Part shown: positions 1-5,487 of the stretch, in pieces
Layout: every line of letters begins with the position of its first letter
Numbering within the stretch: position 1 is the first letter of the stretch
NCBI GenBank assembly: GCA_958417695.1
Contig: CATZDQ010000088.1
Span: 1-7,119 of the forward strand
Source: an uncultured Clostridiaceae bacterium
GTDB lineage: Bacteria > Bacillota > Clostridia > TANB77 > CAG-508
Length of the DNA: 7,119 nucleotides
Direction: 5' to 3'
Notes under the pieces: generated by a model
What the model saw: the letters and a program-made list of their open reading frames with translations, nothing else
Told to the model about the DNA's origin: nothing
Databases searched by the model: none
Translations under genes and position numbers: made by a program

Positions 1-1164
1 AAAACTACCGGCTATTCCTACTGGTATAACTTTAGTTCCTGTACGAATGGCCATATAGGCAGCACCTGTCTTTGCTTTTCCTCCTTTAGCAATTCCTTTT
101 CTAGTTCCTTCTGGAAAAATACCCAATATACCACCTGCATTTAAAGTTTTGATAGAACGTTTCATAGACTCTAAATCTTGTGTACCACGGTTAACTGGTA
201 TAATATCAAATACATGGGCTAACCAATTTAAAATTCTATGATTAAATAAATCTTCTTTTGCAATAAAGTTTACTTTCCTTTTCGTAAATAACACAATAGC
301 AGCAGCATCTAAGTAATTAATATGATTGGCACAGATAATATAAGAGCCTTCTTCTCCTATATTCTCTCTACCCTCTATTTTGACACGATAGACTAATCGA
401 TAGATACCTGCTAAAAAAGCTTTTACTACTTTTTGTTCAAATAACTTCCATTTGGTATCTGGTCTCACACTATAAACTTTCTTTTTATAGGCTATTTCTT
501 TTTTCTTCTTCTCTATTTCCTTCTTAACTGCTTTTTTCATTTGGGAAATACTTAAATTTGTTGTATCAATAACTTTTGCATCAGGTGCTATCTTTAATGC
601 ACCAATTTCTTTTTCTTTATCATTTTTATCACGTTTCTGGATATTTTCTAGTACTTCTGCATAAGTCATATCAATACCCTTTTCTTGGTTTTCTTTAAAT
701 CTTCTTTTAGCACGCTCTTTTTCATCAGCATCTAAATATATTTTTACATCTGCCTTTGGAAACACATAAGTGGTAATATCTCTGCCTTCCATAATCACAT
801 CTTTTCCAGCAGCCATTTTTCTTTGTAATTCTACCATCTTTAAACGAATTTCTACAATAGAGGAAACTTGAGATACAATACTAGAAACTTCCTTACTTCT
901 TATTTCTTCTGTTACCTCTTCTCCATTTAAAAATACCTGTTGGATACCATTTTCCTGTCTAATATCAATTTGTAAGGTGTCTGTTAAAGCAATTAGCTTT
1001 TCTTTCTCCTCGATACGAATTCCTTGCTTAATAGCTGCTAAAGCTACACATCTGTAAGTAGCACCTGTATCAATTTTTACTAAATTCATTTCTTTGGCAA
1101 TTAATTCTGCTACCGTTCCTTTTCCAGTACCTGCTGGTCCATCTATTGCTACAATAAATGACAT
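1..1164 (-). CDS. cmk: Cytidylate kinase fused to PlsC-type 1-acylglycerol-3-phosphate acyltransferase (3' end off window)
   Basis: I translated this frame by hand: 388 codons without a stop from ATG at 1164 to the window edge. Residues 1 to about 215 are a complete cytidylate kinase, which phosphorylates CMP/dCMP with ATP in the cytosol: P-loop GPAGTGKGT (9-17), DTGATYR (32-38), LNGEEVTEEIR, EGRDITTYVFP (126-136) and the closing KVIDTTNLSI. A lysine-rich linker (about 210-229) leads into a PlsC-type acyltransferase that would acylate lysophosphatidic acid at the membrane: NHINYLD (HX4D catalytic pair H281/D286), IIPVNRG (321-327) and FPEGTR (350-355). The last part of the acyltransferase domain is missing. 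The start is supported by GGGAGG 8 nt upstream. It lies 74 bp downstream of the P-loop/Asp23 gene with no clear terminator between, so co-transcription is likely. The two domains are certain; the acyl acceptor is inferred from the family. Confidence 0.93.
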   Translation of the reverse strand, partial: MSFIVAIDGPAGTGKGTVAELIAKEMNLVKIDTGATYRCVALAAIKQGIRIEEKEKLIALTDTLQIDIRQENGIQQVFLNGEEVTEEIRSKEVSSIVSQVSSIVEIRLKMVELQRKMAAGKDVIMEGRDITTYVFPKADVKIYLDADEKERAKRRFKENQEKGIDMTYAEVLENIQKRDKNDKEKEIGALKIAPDAKVIDTTNLSISQMKKAVKKEIEKKKKEIAYKKKVYSVRPDTKWKLFEQKVVKAFLAGIYRLVYRVKIEGRENIGEEGSYIICANHINYLDAAAIVLFTKRKVNFIAKEDLFNHRILNWLAHVFDIIPVNRGTQDLESMKRSIKTLNAGGILGIFPEGTRKGIAKGGKAKTGAAYMAIRTGTKVIPVGIAGSF

Positions 1165-1191
1165 TTTCTTTTCCTCCCATCTTTTTTGTCC

Positions 1192-1237
1192 ATGTGTACC
1201 TGGTCCCAATGGACAAAAGTGTCCATTGGGGACACAT
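1192..1237. repeat. Interrupted palindrome between two co-directional genes
   Basis: A perfect 10-bp inverted repeat, CCCAATGGAC (1205-1214) and GTCCATTGGG (1221-1230), has a 6-nt loop. A second outer pair, ATGTGT (1192-1197) and ACACAT (1232-1237), is separated from it by an asymmetric internal loop. It fills most of the gap between the P-loop/Asp23 stop codon and the cmk ribosome binding site. Neither strand has a T-run directly after the stem, so it is not a classical intrinsic terminator. TGTCCAT also recurs at 1187-1193. It is more G+C-rich than its surroundings, which fits a REP-like or MITE-like dispersed palindrome or an mRNA processing/stability hairpin; the sequence alone does not decide. 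Confidence 0.7.
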
Positions 1238-1238
1238 C

Positions 1239-2042
1239 TTATGATTCTTTATTTTTTGGTAATTCTATGGATTTGGCTATGACGGTTATTTTTTGCACAT
1301 TCATGGTGGTTAGTTTTTCTATTTCTTTGATGCTTTTTTCCTTAAAGGCTTTTAGTTCTTTGATAACGTTAAATCCATAAATGAGTACTACTTCCATATA
1401 TATGGATGGTCCTTCTCCATAATTTTCGATTCTGGTTTTGACTACTCTAGCTATTCCTGGTGCTTTTTTGGCTAGGTATTCTAAGATTTGCCTAAAGACA
1501 GTATCAGAGATAGTAAAGTTTCCAAGATAACTAAAGGTTGGTCTTATAATAGATTTTTCAGACATGTAAGGTTTGTTACCACTTCCTTTAGATTTGAATA
1601 TCTGTAATGGATCTAGTATATATCCAGAAAAGTCCTTTTTAATTTCAAATGTTGGTACTGGTATAACATGTTTTCCTTGTGTTACACGTATATTTCTGGC
1701 TGTTTCTATTTCATTTTCTGTTGCTACTTCTCCTATTGAGAAAATCATATATATAGAAGAAGTAGCAACAGAAAATGAAATAGAATCTGGCTTATATTTT
1801 TTGATGGCTTTTTGCATTTCTTTTCTTTCTTTTTCATCTATAAAGATAGCGTGTTTGACTGTTTCTATTTTGGTAGGTGCTTTTTTAGCAGATTCCCCTG
1901 CTACGACTTCATTTTCGTTAATTAATAATCCATCATCGATAATGTAGGATATGTTATTTTCTCCTGCTACCATTTGGGCTCTGTAACTTTTTCCTGTTCC
2001 AGATGGTCCTACAAAGGCTAGTACTCTCATCTTATTGTTCAT
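1239..2042 (-). CDS. P-loop NTPase-like protein with C-terminal Asp23/Gls24 domain, carrying an internal micro-inversion
   Basis: The N-terminus has a Walker A motif, GPSGTGKS (12-19), after a beta-strand-like VLAFV, then IIDDGLLI (34-41). GKHVIPVPTFEIKKDFSGY (123-141) precedes SEKSIIRPTFSYLG (161-174). Residues of about 175-262 look like an Asp23/Gls24 (DUF322) domain: ISDTVFRQILEYLAKKAPGI, then MEVVLIYG and an amphipathic helix. I recognise the architecture from Clostridia, but its biochemical role is not known to me; Asp23 relatives act in envelope stress and membrane association. Residues 88-104 are abnormal: they are encoded by an inverted repeat and its spacer and read as the wrong strand of a family-like segment. 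The protein seems about 20 residues shorter than I would expect, from memory. The usual family start probably corresponds to Met5. The chosen ATG has GGAG 14 nt upstream, a long spacing, so the exact start is uncertain. A near-consensus promoter precedes it, and cmk-plsC follows. Confidence 0.88.
   Translation of the reverse strand: MNNKMRVLAFVGPSGTGKSYRAQMVAGENNISYIIDDGLLINENEVVAGESAKKAPTKIETVKHAIFIDEKERKEMQKAIKKYKPDSISFSVATSSIYMIFSIGEVATENEIETARNIRVTQGKHVIPVPTFEIKKDFSGYILDPLQIFKSKGSGNKPYMSEKSIIRPTFSYLGNFTISDTVFRQILEYLAKKAPGIARVVKTRIENYGEGPSIYMEVVLIYGFNVIKELKAFKEKSIKEIEKLTTMNVQKITVIAKSIELPKNKES
1704..1785. repeat. Perfect 28-bp inverted repeat with 26-bp spacer inside a coding sequence
   Basis: The arms 1704-1731 and 1758-1785 are exact reverse complements over 28 bp; after one mismatch another 4 bp pair (1733-1736 with 1753-1756). 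The repeat is in the middle of the P-loop/Asp23 gene. The left arm encodes EVATENEIE on the minus strand, and the right arm encodes its antisense, SISFSVATS. The spacer encodes SIYMIFSIG as it stands. On the opposite strand the spacer plus right arm encode PIEKIIYIEEVATENEIE, in the same register. The spacer can therefore be inverted without breaking the frame. The transcript would form a very stable hairpin within the message. Confidence 0.95.
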
Positions 2043-2110
2043 ATGTCTTTTACTTTCTCCTTTATCTTTATATAGTTTTCTTCTTTATACTATATTTCAT
2101 TATCTTTTGT

Positions 2111-2139
2111 ATTATATCATTTTTGGAAAAAAATGTCCA
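2111..2139 (-). promoter_or_regulatory. Sigma-A type promoter of the P-loop/Asp23 gene
   Basis: On the minus strand there is a -35 box TGGACA (2139-2134; 5 of 6 consensus), a 17-nt spacer and a perfect -10 box TATAAT (2116-2111). The predicted transcript start is near 2104, giving a leader of about 60 nt. The leader is A+U-rich and contains GGAG at 2060-2057. This promoter probably also drives the downstream cmk-plsC gene. Confidence 0.85.
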
Positions 2140-2195
2140 CTGTCTATTTTATCAAATTAAATTTGTCTACCTAATATATATTCTGTATAAAGCAT

Positions 2196-2224
2196 TTGCA
2201 TCTTTATGTGAATTGTGTTATACT
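2196..2224 (+). promoter_or_regulatory. Probable promoter of the small plus-strand gene
   Basis: On the plus strand TTGCAT (2196-2201; 3 of 6 consensus) is followed by a 17-nt spacer and TATACT (2219-2224; 5 of 6). The -10 box ends 33 nt before the start codon at 2258, leaving room for a short leader with the strong ribosome binding site. The match is decent but the -35 box is weak. It is divergent from the P-loop/Asp23 promoter, with the two -35 boxes about 56 bp apart. Confidence 0.65.
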
Positions 2225-2257
2225 TTTCTTATAAAACACATCAAGGAGGTTCCTTTT

Positions 2258-2431
2258 ATGCAAAATTTTTTTGGTGTCGAAGTCGATACCGCAAGCATGA
2301 CTACAGAAGAATTGAAGGAGGCTGAAATTGAAATACGGAAGATGTACGCTAATATAAAGCATCAACTTTCATTAAGAAAATCGGCCGAACACAAATATTC
2401 TTCTACAGGTTCTATCCCCGCTGAAATTTAG
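2258..2431 (+). CDS. Small hypothetical protein, 57 aa, own transcription unit
   Basis: The ATG at 2258 has a near-perfect Shine-Dalgarno, AAGGAGG (2243-2249), 8 nt upstream; a longer upstream in-frame extension is low-complexity and lacks a ribosome site, so I reject it. The product is soluble and highly charged: a short hydrophobic N-terminus (MQNFFGVEVD), then a helix-forming or coiled-coil stretch (about 15-47) rich in E, K and R (TTEELKEAEIEIRKMYANIK), and the tail TGSIPAEI. I recognise no family. I considered a Spo0E-like phosphatase, but the SQELD-type motif is absent. Its codons (CGG, TCG, GCC, GTC) are more G+C-rich than in the neighbours, which suggests either different selection or transfer. 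It has its own promoter and an intrinsic terminator whose stem overlaps its stop codon. It is the only plus-strand gene in the window. Confidence 0.85.
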   Translation: MQNFFGVEVDTASMTTEELKEAEIEIRKMYANIKHQLSLRKSAEHKYSSTGSIPAEI

Positions 2432-2446
2432 CGGGGTTCCTTTTTT
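2416..2446 (+). terminator. Intrinsic terminator of the small plus-strand gene
   Basis: The stem CCCCGCT (2416-2422) pairs with AGCGGGG (2430-2436), with a 7-nt loop, followed by TTCC and a six-T run (2441-2446). The left arm encodes part of the C-terminal PAE residues, and the TAG stop (2429-2431) overlaps the right arm, so the end of the protein and the terminator are constrained together. Confidence 0.92.
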
Positions 2447-2452
2447 ACTTAG

Positions 2453-2493
2453 AAAAATGCCTATTATTAAACGTTCTGTCTAATAATAGGCAT
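2453..2493 (-). terminator. Intrinsic terminator of the GT-C glycosyltransferase gene, possibly bidirectional
   Basis: A perfect 13-bp inverted repeat (2457-2469 with 2481-2493) has an 11-nt loop. Read on the minus strand, the stem ends in a run of five T (complement of 2457-2453). It lies just downstream of the stop codon at 2509-2511. On the plus strand the stem is followed by CTTTTAT, so it could also back up the terminator of the convergent small gene. Confidence 0.85.
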
Positions 2494-2508
2494 CTTTTAT
2501 AAAAGTTT

Positions 2509-4023
2509 TTATTCTTTTTCTAACAACATAAAATTATAAATATAATTTTGATATTTGGTATCAAAACGTATTGGTCCTTCTATAGCCGTAATTCCTTCTT
2601 TTGGGAATTCTTCATATAATCCCATGTATTCTGAGTCAATTAACCAAATTCTGCCATGGTAATTTTCTAGAATATCATTATAAGAATAAATCGTTTCCAT
2701 TCCAGGACCATAGGCTTTATAAGCCTCTTCTACATCCCAATAAGCACCATTATAAAAATATTGTTTATTTTCTGGGAAAAATGCAGCAATTACACCACCG
2801 TTTCCTATATTTGAATAAACTAAAATATCCTCTGGTTTTACATTTTGTTTTAAGTATTCTATCTGTTTCATATTACTTTCGTCATAATTGATTTGAAAGT
2901 TCATTATATTACTTACCATACCTAATACTAAAATGACACCACATATCACGATACTAACCCATTTTTTCTTTTCCTTTGCCATAAAAAAAGCTAATGTAAA
3001 GATGTATAAGCCTGTCATAACAAATAAGTATCTGGAAAATAAAATTGGTGAGATAATTGATACTAATAACATTAAAGCAATAACTGCTATATATACCGTT
3101 ATACTTAAAATACCTGGCTTCATTTCCTCTTTTTCTTTTTTAGCACGGTACATACGGTATCCTATATAAATATACATAGCAATGGCTGCTACTAAAGAAA
3201 GTATCGTATAAAAGTCCATTGTAAAAATGGTGTCTAATTGTCTTCTAAATTGGAAACTAAGTACTTCTACTGGAGTCATTGGCCATAATATTTTAATCCA
3301 GAAACCTCCACCTACATGTAACATTTGTCCAAATAAATATAATAGCCAAGGTATGTACAAGATAACTTGTATTATCGCTACAATCACAAAGTTTCTTAAA
3401 ATTTTATTACCTTCCTGTGTTGTCTTTCTATAACGGATTAACCATATAAGAAGCATAAAGTTTACCACTGCTGCCGTTACTAGTCCATAATAGTGGATAT
3501 AACAACAAGCAATACTTAAAATTCCAAAAAGAATTAAGTTTTTTACTTTTCCTTTTGATATATTTTCTTTACTGCACTTATAAAAACGATAGCCATAAAT
3601 AGCCATTAATGTTACTAGCAAAAATGACCATGCATACATTCTAATTTCTTGTGAATAGGTACACATGACTGGTAAGAAATAAGTTAAAAAAGAAAAGAAT
3701 ATACCTGTTTTTTCTCCAAAGTCTTTACGAATATGCGTATAGCCTAAAATACCTACAAGTGCTACTGCTAAAACAGAAAATAATCGATACGCTAGTACAC
3801 TATAGTTCGTTAACATACCTACTATATGTAACATCCAATAATATAAAGCCGGATGTACATCATGACCTGTGATATTCCATATATCTATAAAACCATGTCT
3901 TGCAATAGCTACTGAATAGCTTTCGTCAAACCATATATCTTCATGAAAGGCTGTAAAAAAGATAAAGATAATACCTAGTACGATGATAGCTATATGTATT
4001 TTTTTGTTTGTTAGTTTTTTCAT
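2509..4023 (-). CDS. Polytopic GT-C family (GT39-like) glycosyltransferase
   Basis: This 504-residue integral membrane protein probably transfers a sugar from a polyprenyl-phosphate donor to an acceptor on the outer face of the membrane, as GT39/ArnT-like enzymes do; donor and acceptor cannot be read from the sequence. Diagnostic features are the acidic pair in WFDESYS (D33/E34) after the first membrane segment, HDVHPALYYWMLH (54-66) and SQEIRMYAW (124-132). I count about ten or eleven hydrophobic segments up to residue 375 (for example 8-25, 74-95, 161-196, 211-232, 270-290, 303-347, 354-373). A soluble extracellular C-terminal domain of about 130 residues follows. The start has GGGGG 7 nt upstream and a KK-rich N-terminus. 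It follows another glycosyltransferase gene across a 110-bp gap containing a hairpin and a probable promoter, so it is likely its own unit. Confidence 0.9.
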   Translation of the reverse strand: MKKLTNKKIHIAIIVLGIIFIFFTAFHEDIWFDESYSVAIARHGFIDIWNITGHDVHPALYYWMLHIVGMLTNYSVLAYRLFSVLAVALVGILGYTHIRKDFGEKTGIFFSFLTYFLPVMCTYSQEIRMYAWSFLLVTLMAIYGYRFYKCSKENISKGKVKNLILFGILSIACCYIHYYGLVTAAVVNFMLLIWLIRYRKTTQEGNKILRNFVIVAIIQVILYIPWLLYLFGQMLHVGGGFWIKILWPMTPVEVLSFQFRRQLDTIFTMDFYTILSLVAAIAMYIYIGYRMYRAKKEKEEMKPGILSITVYIAVIALMLLVSIISPILFSRYLFVMTGLYIFTLAFFMAKEKKKWVSIVICGVILVLGMVSNIMNFQINYDESNMKQIEYLKQNVKPEDILVYSNIGNGGVIAAFFPENKQYFYNGAYWDVEEAYKAYGPGMETIYSYNDILENYHGRIWLIDSEYMGLYEEFPKEGITAIEGPIRFDTKYQNYIYNFMLLEKE

Positions 4024-4050
4024 TTTCTTTCCCCCTATTAAAATTTTCTA

Positions 4051-4079
4051 ATTATATTATCTGTCATTTTGATTGTTTA
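4051..4079 (-). promoter_or_regulatory. Probable promoter of the GT-C glycosyltransferase gene
   Basis: On the minus strand TAAACA (4079-4074; 4 of 6 to TTGACA) is followed by a 17-nt spacer and a perfect TATAAT (4056-4051). The -10 box ends 27 nt before the start codon, so the leader would be about 20 nt with GGGGG as ribosome site. The A+T-rich setting makes chance matches to TATAAT fairly common. Confidence 0.6.
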
Positions 4080-4093
4080 TGTTTGGTTAAGGG

Positions 4094-4126
4094 AAAAGAC
4101 AAGATAATATTAGTACCTTGCCTTTT
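4094..4126 (-). terminator. Probable terminator of the GT2 gene
   Basis: AAAAGGCAAG and CTTGTCTTTT (minus strand, 4126-4117 and 4103-4094) form a 10-bp stem with one G-U pair and a 13-nt loop that can pair a little further. It begins 8 bp after the GT2 stop codon. The U-rich side is within the stem and is followed by CCC rather than more U, so it may be only a partial terminator. Confidence 0.5.
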
Positions 4127-4133
4127 CTATTAT

Positions 4134-5366
4134 TTATGAATTTACTTCATTAATTTTAATATCTCTAACATGTTCTATTTTCTCCCATTTTGTATTTCGT
4201 ACAAATAAGCATTTAAAGTTAATTAAAATCCAAGAACCTAAGAATACAGGATAAAATAGCAGTCCTTTCATCATTGGTTTAATTGGCTTTTTATCTAATA
4301 GCATAATTAATACGGCTGTTCCTATTGGTAATAAGAATGTTGGTATTAAATATCTTAGACAATTAATTCCTAATTCCGCTGTTGTCATACCATTACTAAA
4401 ATAGATGATAAAGTTTAATGCTAATAATACGAGTGTAACAATAAACATAGGAATACTTCCTAAAATATATAATAATCCATCAAAATTCATTAACGTCTTT
4501 TTTTCTTTAACAGCAGTAGCCAATAGTCCTGTATATTCTTTCATACATTGAATATGACCCACTGTCCACCTAGATCTTTGTGACCAAGATTGTTTAAATC
4601 CTACTGGTTGTTCGTCATAGACAATGGCATCTGTTGCCCATCCTAATTTTTTACCAGCAATAATACGTTTTAAAGAAAATTCAATATCTTCTGTCAAAGT
4701 ATTTGTATTCCAACCTTCTGGTTTAACAACATCAAATTTTACCATAAATCCTGTACCATTAATTAATGGAGATAGTCCTAAATTGTATCTTGCTAAATGA
4801 TAAAAACGGTTCATTGTCCAATAGAAAATAGCATATCCTGCTGTAATCCAACTATCTGTAGGATTTTTTATATCTCTATAGCCTTGTACAACATCTTCTC
4901 CTTGACATAGTTTTTTATTCATAGCTTTTAAGAAATTGACATCTACAATGTTATCTGCATCAAAGACACAAAAGGCATCATATGGTGCATCTTCTTTAAT
5001 TTTTTGGTCTAAGAACCATTGCATTGCATATCCTTTTGTCTTTCTAGATTCATCAAATCTTTCATAAACAATAGCCCCAGCTTCTCTTGCAATTTGTGCT
5101 GTGTTATCTGTACAGTTATCCGCTATAACATAGATATCATACAATTCCTTTGGATAATTTTGTTTTTTCAAACTCTCTATTAGATTCGCTACAACATTTG
5201 CTTCATTATGGGCTGGAATAATTGCCATAAAACGATTTTCTTTTTCTTCTAAAAGTGGTTTATCTTTTAATTTGATTAGTGAACAAATACTAACAATTAA
5301 TTGATAAAGCCAGAAAATGGTTACTAACCATACTAATGCTTGTTGCACTATATATAAATACTCCAT
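4134..5366 (-). CDS. Membrane family 2 glycosyltransferase, cellulose/hyaluronan synthase-like
   Basis: The protein (410 residues) has one N-terminal membrane segment (about 8-30), a cytoplasmic GT-A catalytic domain and three C-terminal hydrophobic segments (about 298-322, 337-357, 368-390). The catalytic domain shows PAHNE (51-55), ADNCTD (82-87), KGYA, the metal-binding DADN (136-139), NGTGFM (203-208), the catalytic TEDIEF (225-230) and QRSRW (263-267), equivalent to the QxxRW motif of processive beta-glycosyltransferases. It would use a cytosolic nucleotide sugar to build an envelope or extracellular glycan or glycolipid; the sugar is not readable. No PilZ-like domain is present, so direct c-di-GMP control is not suggested. 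The start has AGGAG 8 nt upstream and a good promoter. A GT-C glycosyltransferase lies downstream, pnp upstream. Confidence 0.92.
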   Translation of the reverse strand: MEYLYIVQQALVWLVTIFWLYQLIVSICSLIKLKDKPLLEEKENRFMAIIPAHNEANVVANLIESLKKQNYPKELYDIYVIADNCTDNTAQIAREAGAIVYERFDESRKTKGYAMQWFLDQKIKEDAPYDAFCVFDADNIVDVNFLKAMNKKLCQGEDVVQGYRDIKNPTDSWITAGYAIFYWTMNRFYHLARYNLGLSPLINGTGFMVKFDVVKPEGWNTNTLTEDIEFSLKRIIAGKKLGWATDAIVYDEQPVGFKQSWSQRSRWTVGHIQCMKEYTGLLATAVKEKKTLMNFDGLLYILGSIPMFIVTLVLLALNFIIYFSNGMTTAELGINCLRYLIPTFLLPIGTAVLIMLLDKKPIKPMMKGLLFYPVFLGSWILINFKCLFVRNTKWEKIEHVRDIKINEVNS

Positions 5367-5387
5367 CTTTTTCTCTCCTATTTTGCA

Positions 5388-5406
5388 TATCTAGTTTATT
5401 TAGATA
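5388..5406. promoter_or_regulatory. Small inverted repeat just after the GT2 promoter, possible operator or leader hairpin
   Basis: TATCTA (5388-5393) and TAGATA (5401-5406) are separated by 7 nt and lie right after the predicted transcript start of the GT2 gene (near 5408). The position suits a repressor site or a 5' stabilising hairpin, but a 6-bp A+T-rich repeat can easily occur by chance here. Confidence 0.25.
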
Positions 5407-5414
5407 CCAGAAAC

Positions 5415-5443
5415 ATTATACTATTTTTAATCGAAGTTTGCAA
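5415..5443 (-). promoter_or_regulatory. Sigma-A type promoter of the GT2 gene
   Basis: On the minus strand TTGCAA (5443-5438; 4 of 6) is followed by a 17-nt spacer and a perfect TATAAT (5420-5415). The transcript would begin near 5408, about 42 nt before the ATG at 5366. Because it lies after the pnp stop codon at 5488, the glycosyltransferase need not depend on pnp read-through. Confidence 0.8.
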
Positions 5444-5487
5444 CTTTTTCATAAAATATTAAGAAATGAAAGTTGTCGATTTTTATT

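Noticed and set aside
1704..1785. Inverted repeat as a site-specific recombinase (invertase) switch
   Set aside because: A 26-bp spacer is too short for usual recombinase-mediated inversion, the repeat is within a coding region rather than around a promoter, and no recombinase gene is in the window; template switching fits better.
1573..1947. Plus-strand open frame of 124 codons containing the family-like PIEKIIYIEEVATENEIE stretch
   Set aside because: It is the antisense of the P-loop/Asp23 gene and only looks protein-like within the inverted repeat; it has no ribosome binding site and reads as low-quality sequence elsewhere.
2070..2095. ATATAGT/ACTATAT inverted repeat in the leader of the P-loop/Asp23 gene as a riboswitch or operator
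   Set aside because: Only 7 bp, all but two A-T pairs, in a leader of about 60 nt that is too short and unstructured for a known riboswitch; likely chance in such A+T-rich DNA.
2003..2257. Upstream extension of the small plus-strand gene to an ATG at 2003
   Set aside because: The extension is a run of F, Y, L and I encoded by A+T-rich promoter DNA and overlaps the P-loop/Asp23 start; the ATG at 2258 has a strong ribosome site and follows a promoter located inside the extension.
5441..5475. Inverted repeat CAACTTT/AAAGTTG as a terminator after pnp
   Set aside because: On the minus strand no T-run follows it, and it overlaps the -35 box of the GT2 promoter; the T-rich side faces the plus strand, where there is no gene to terminate.
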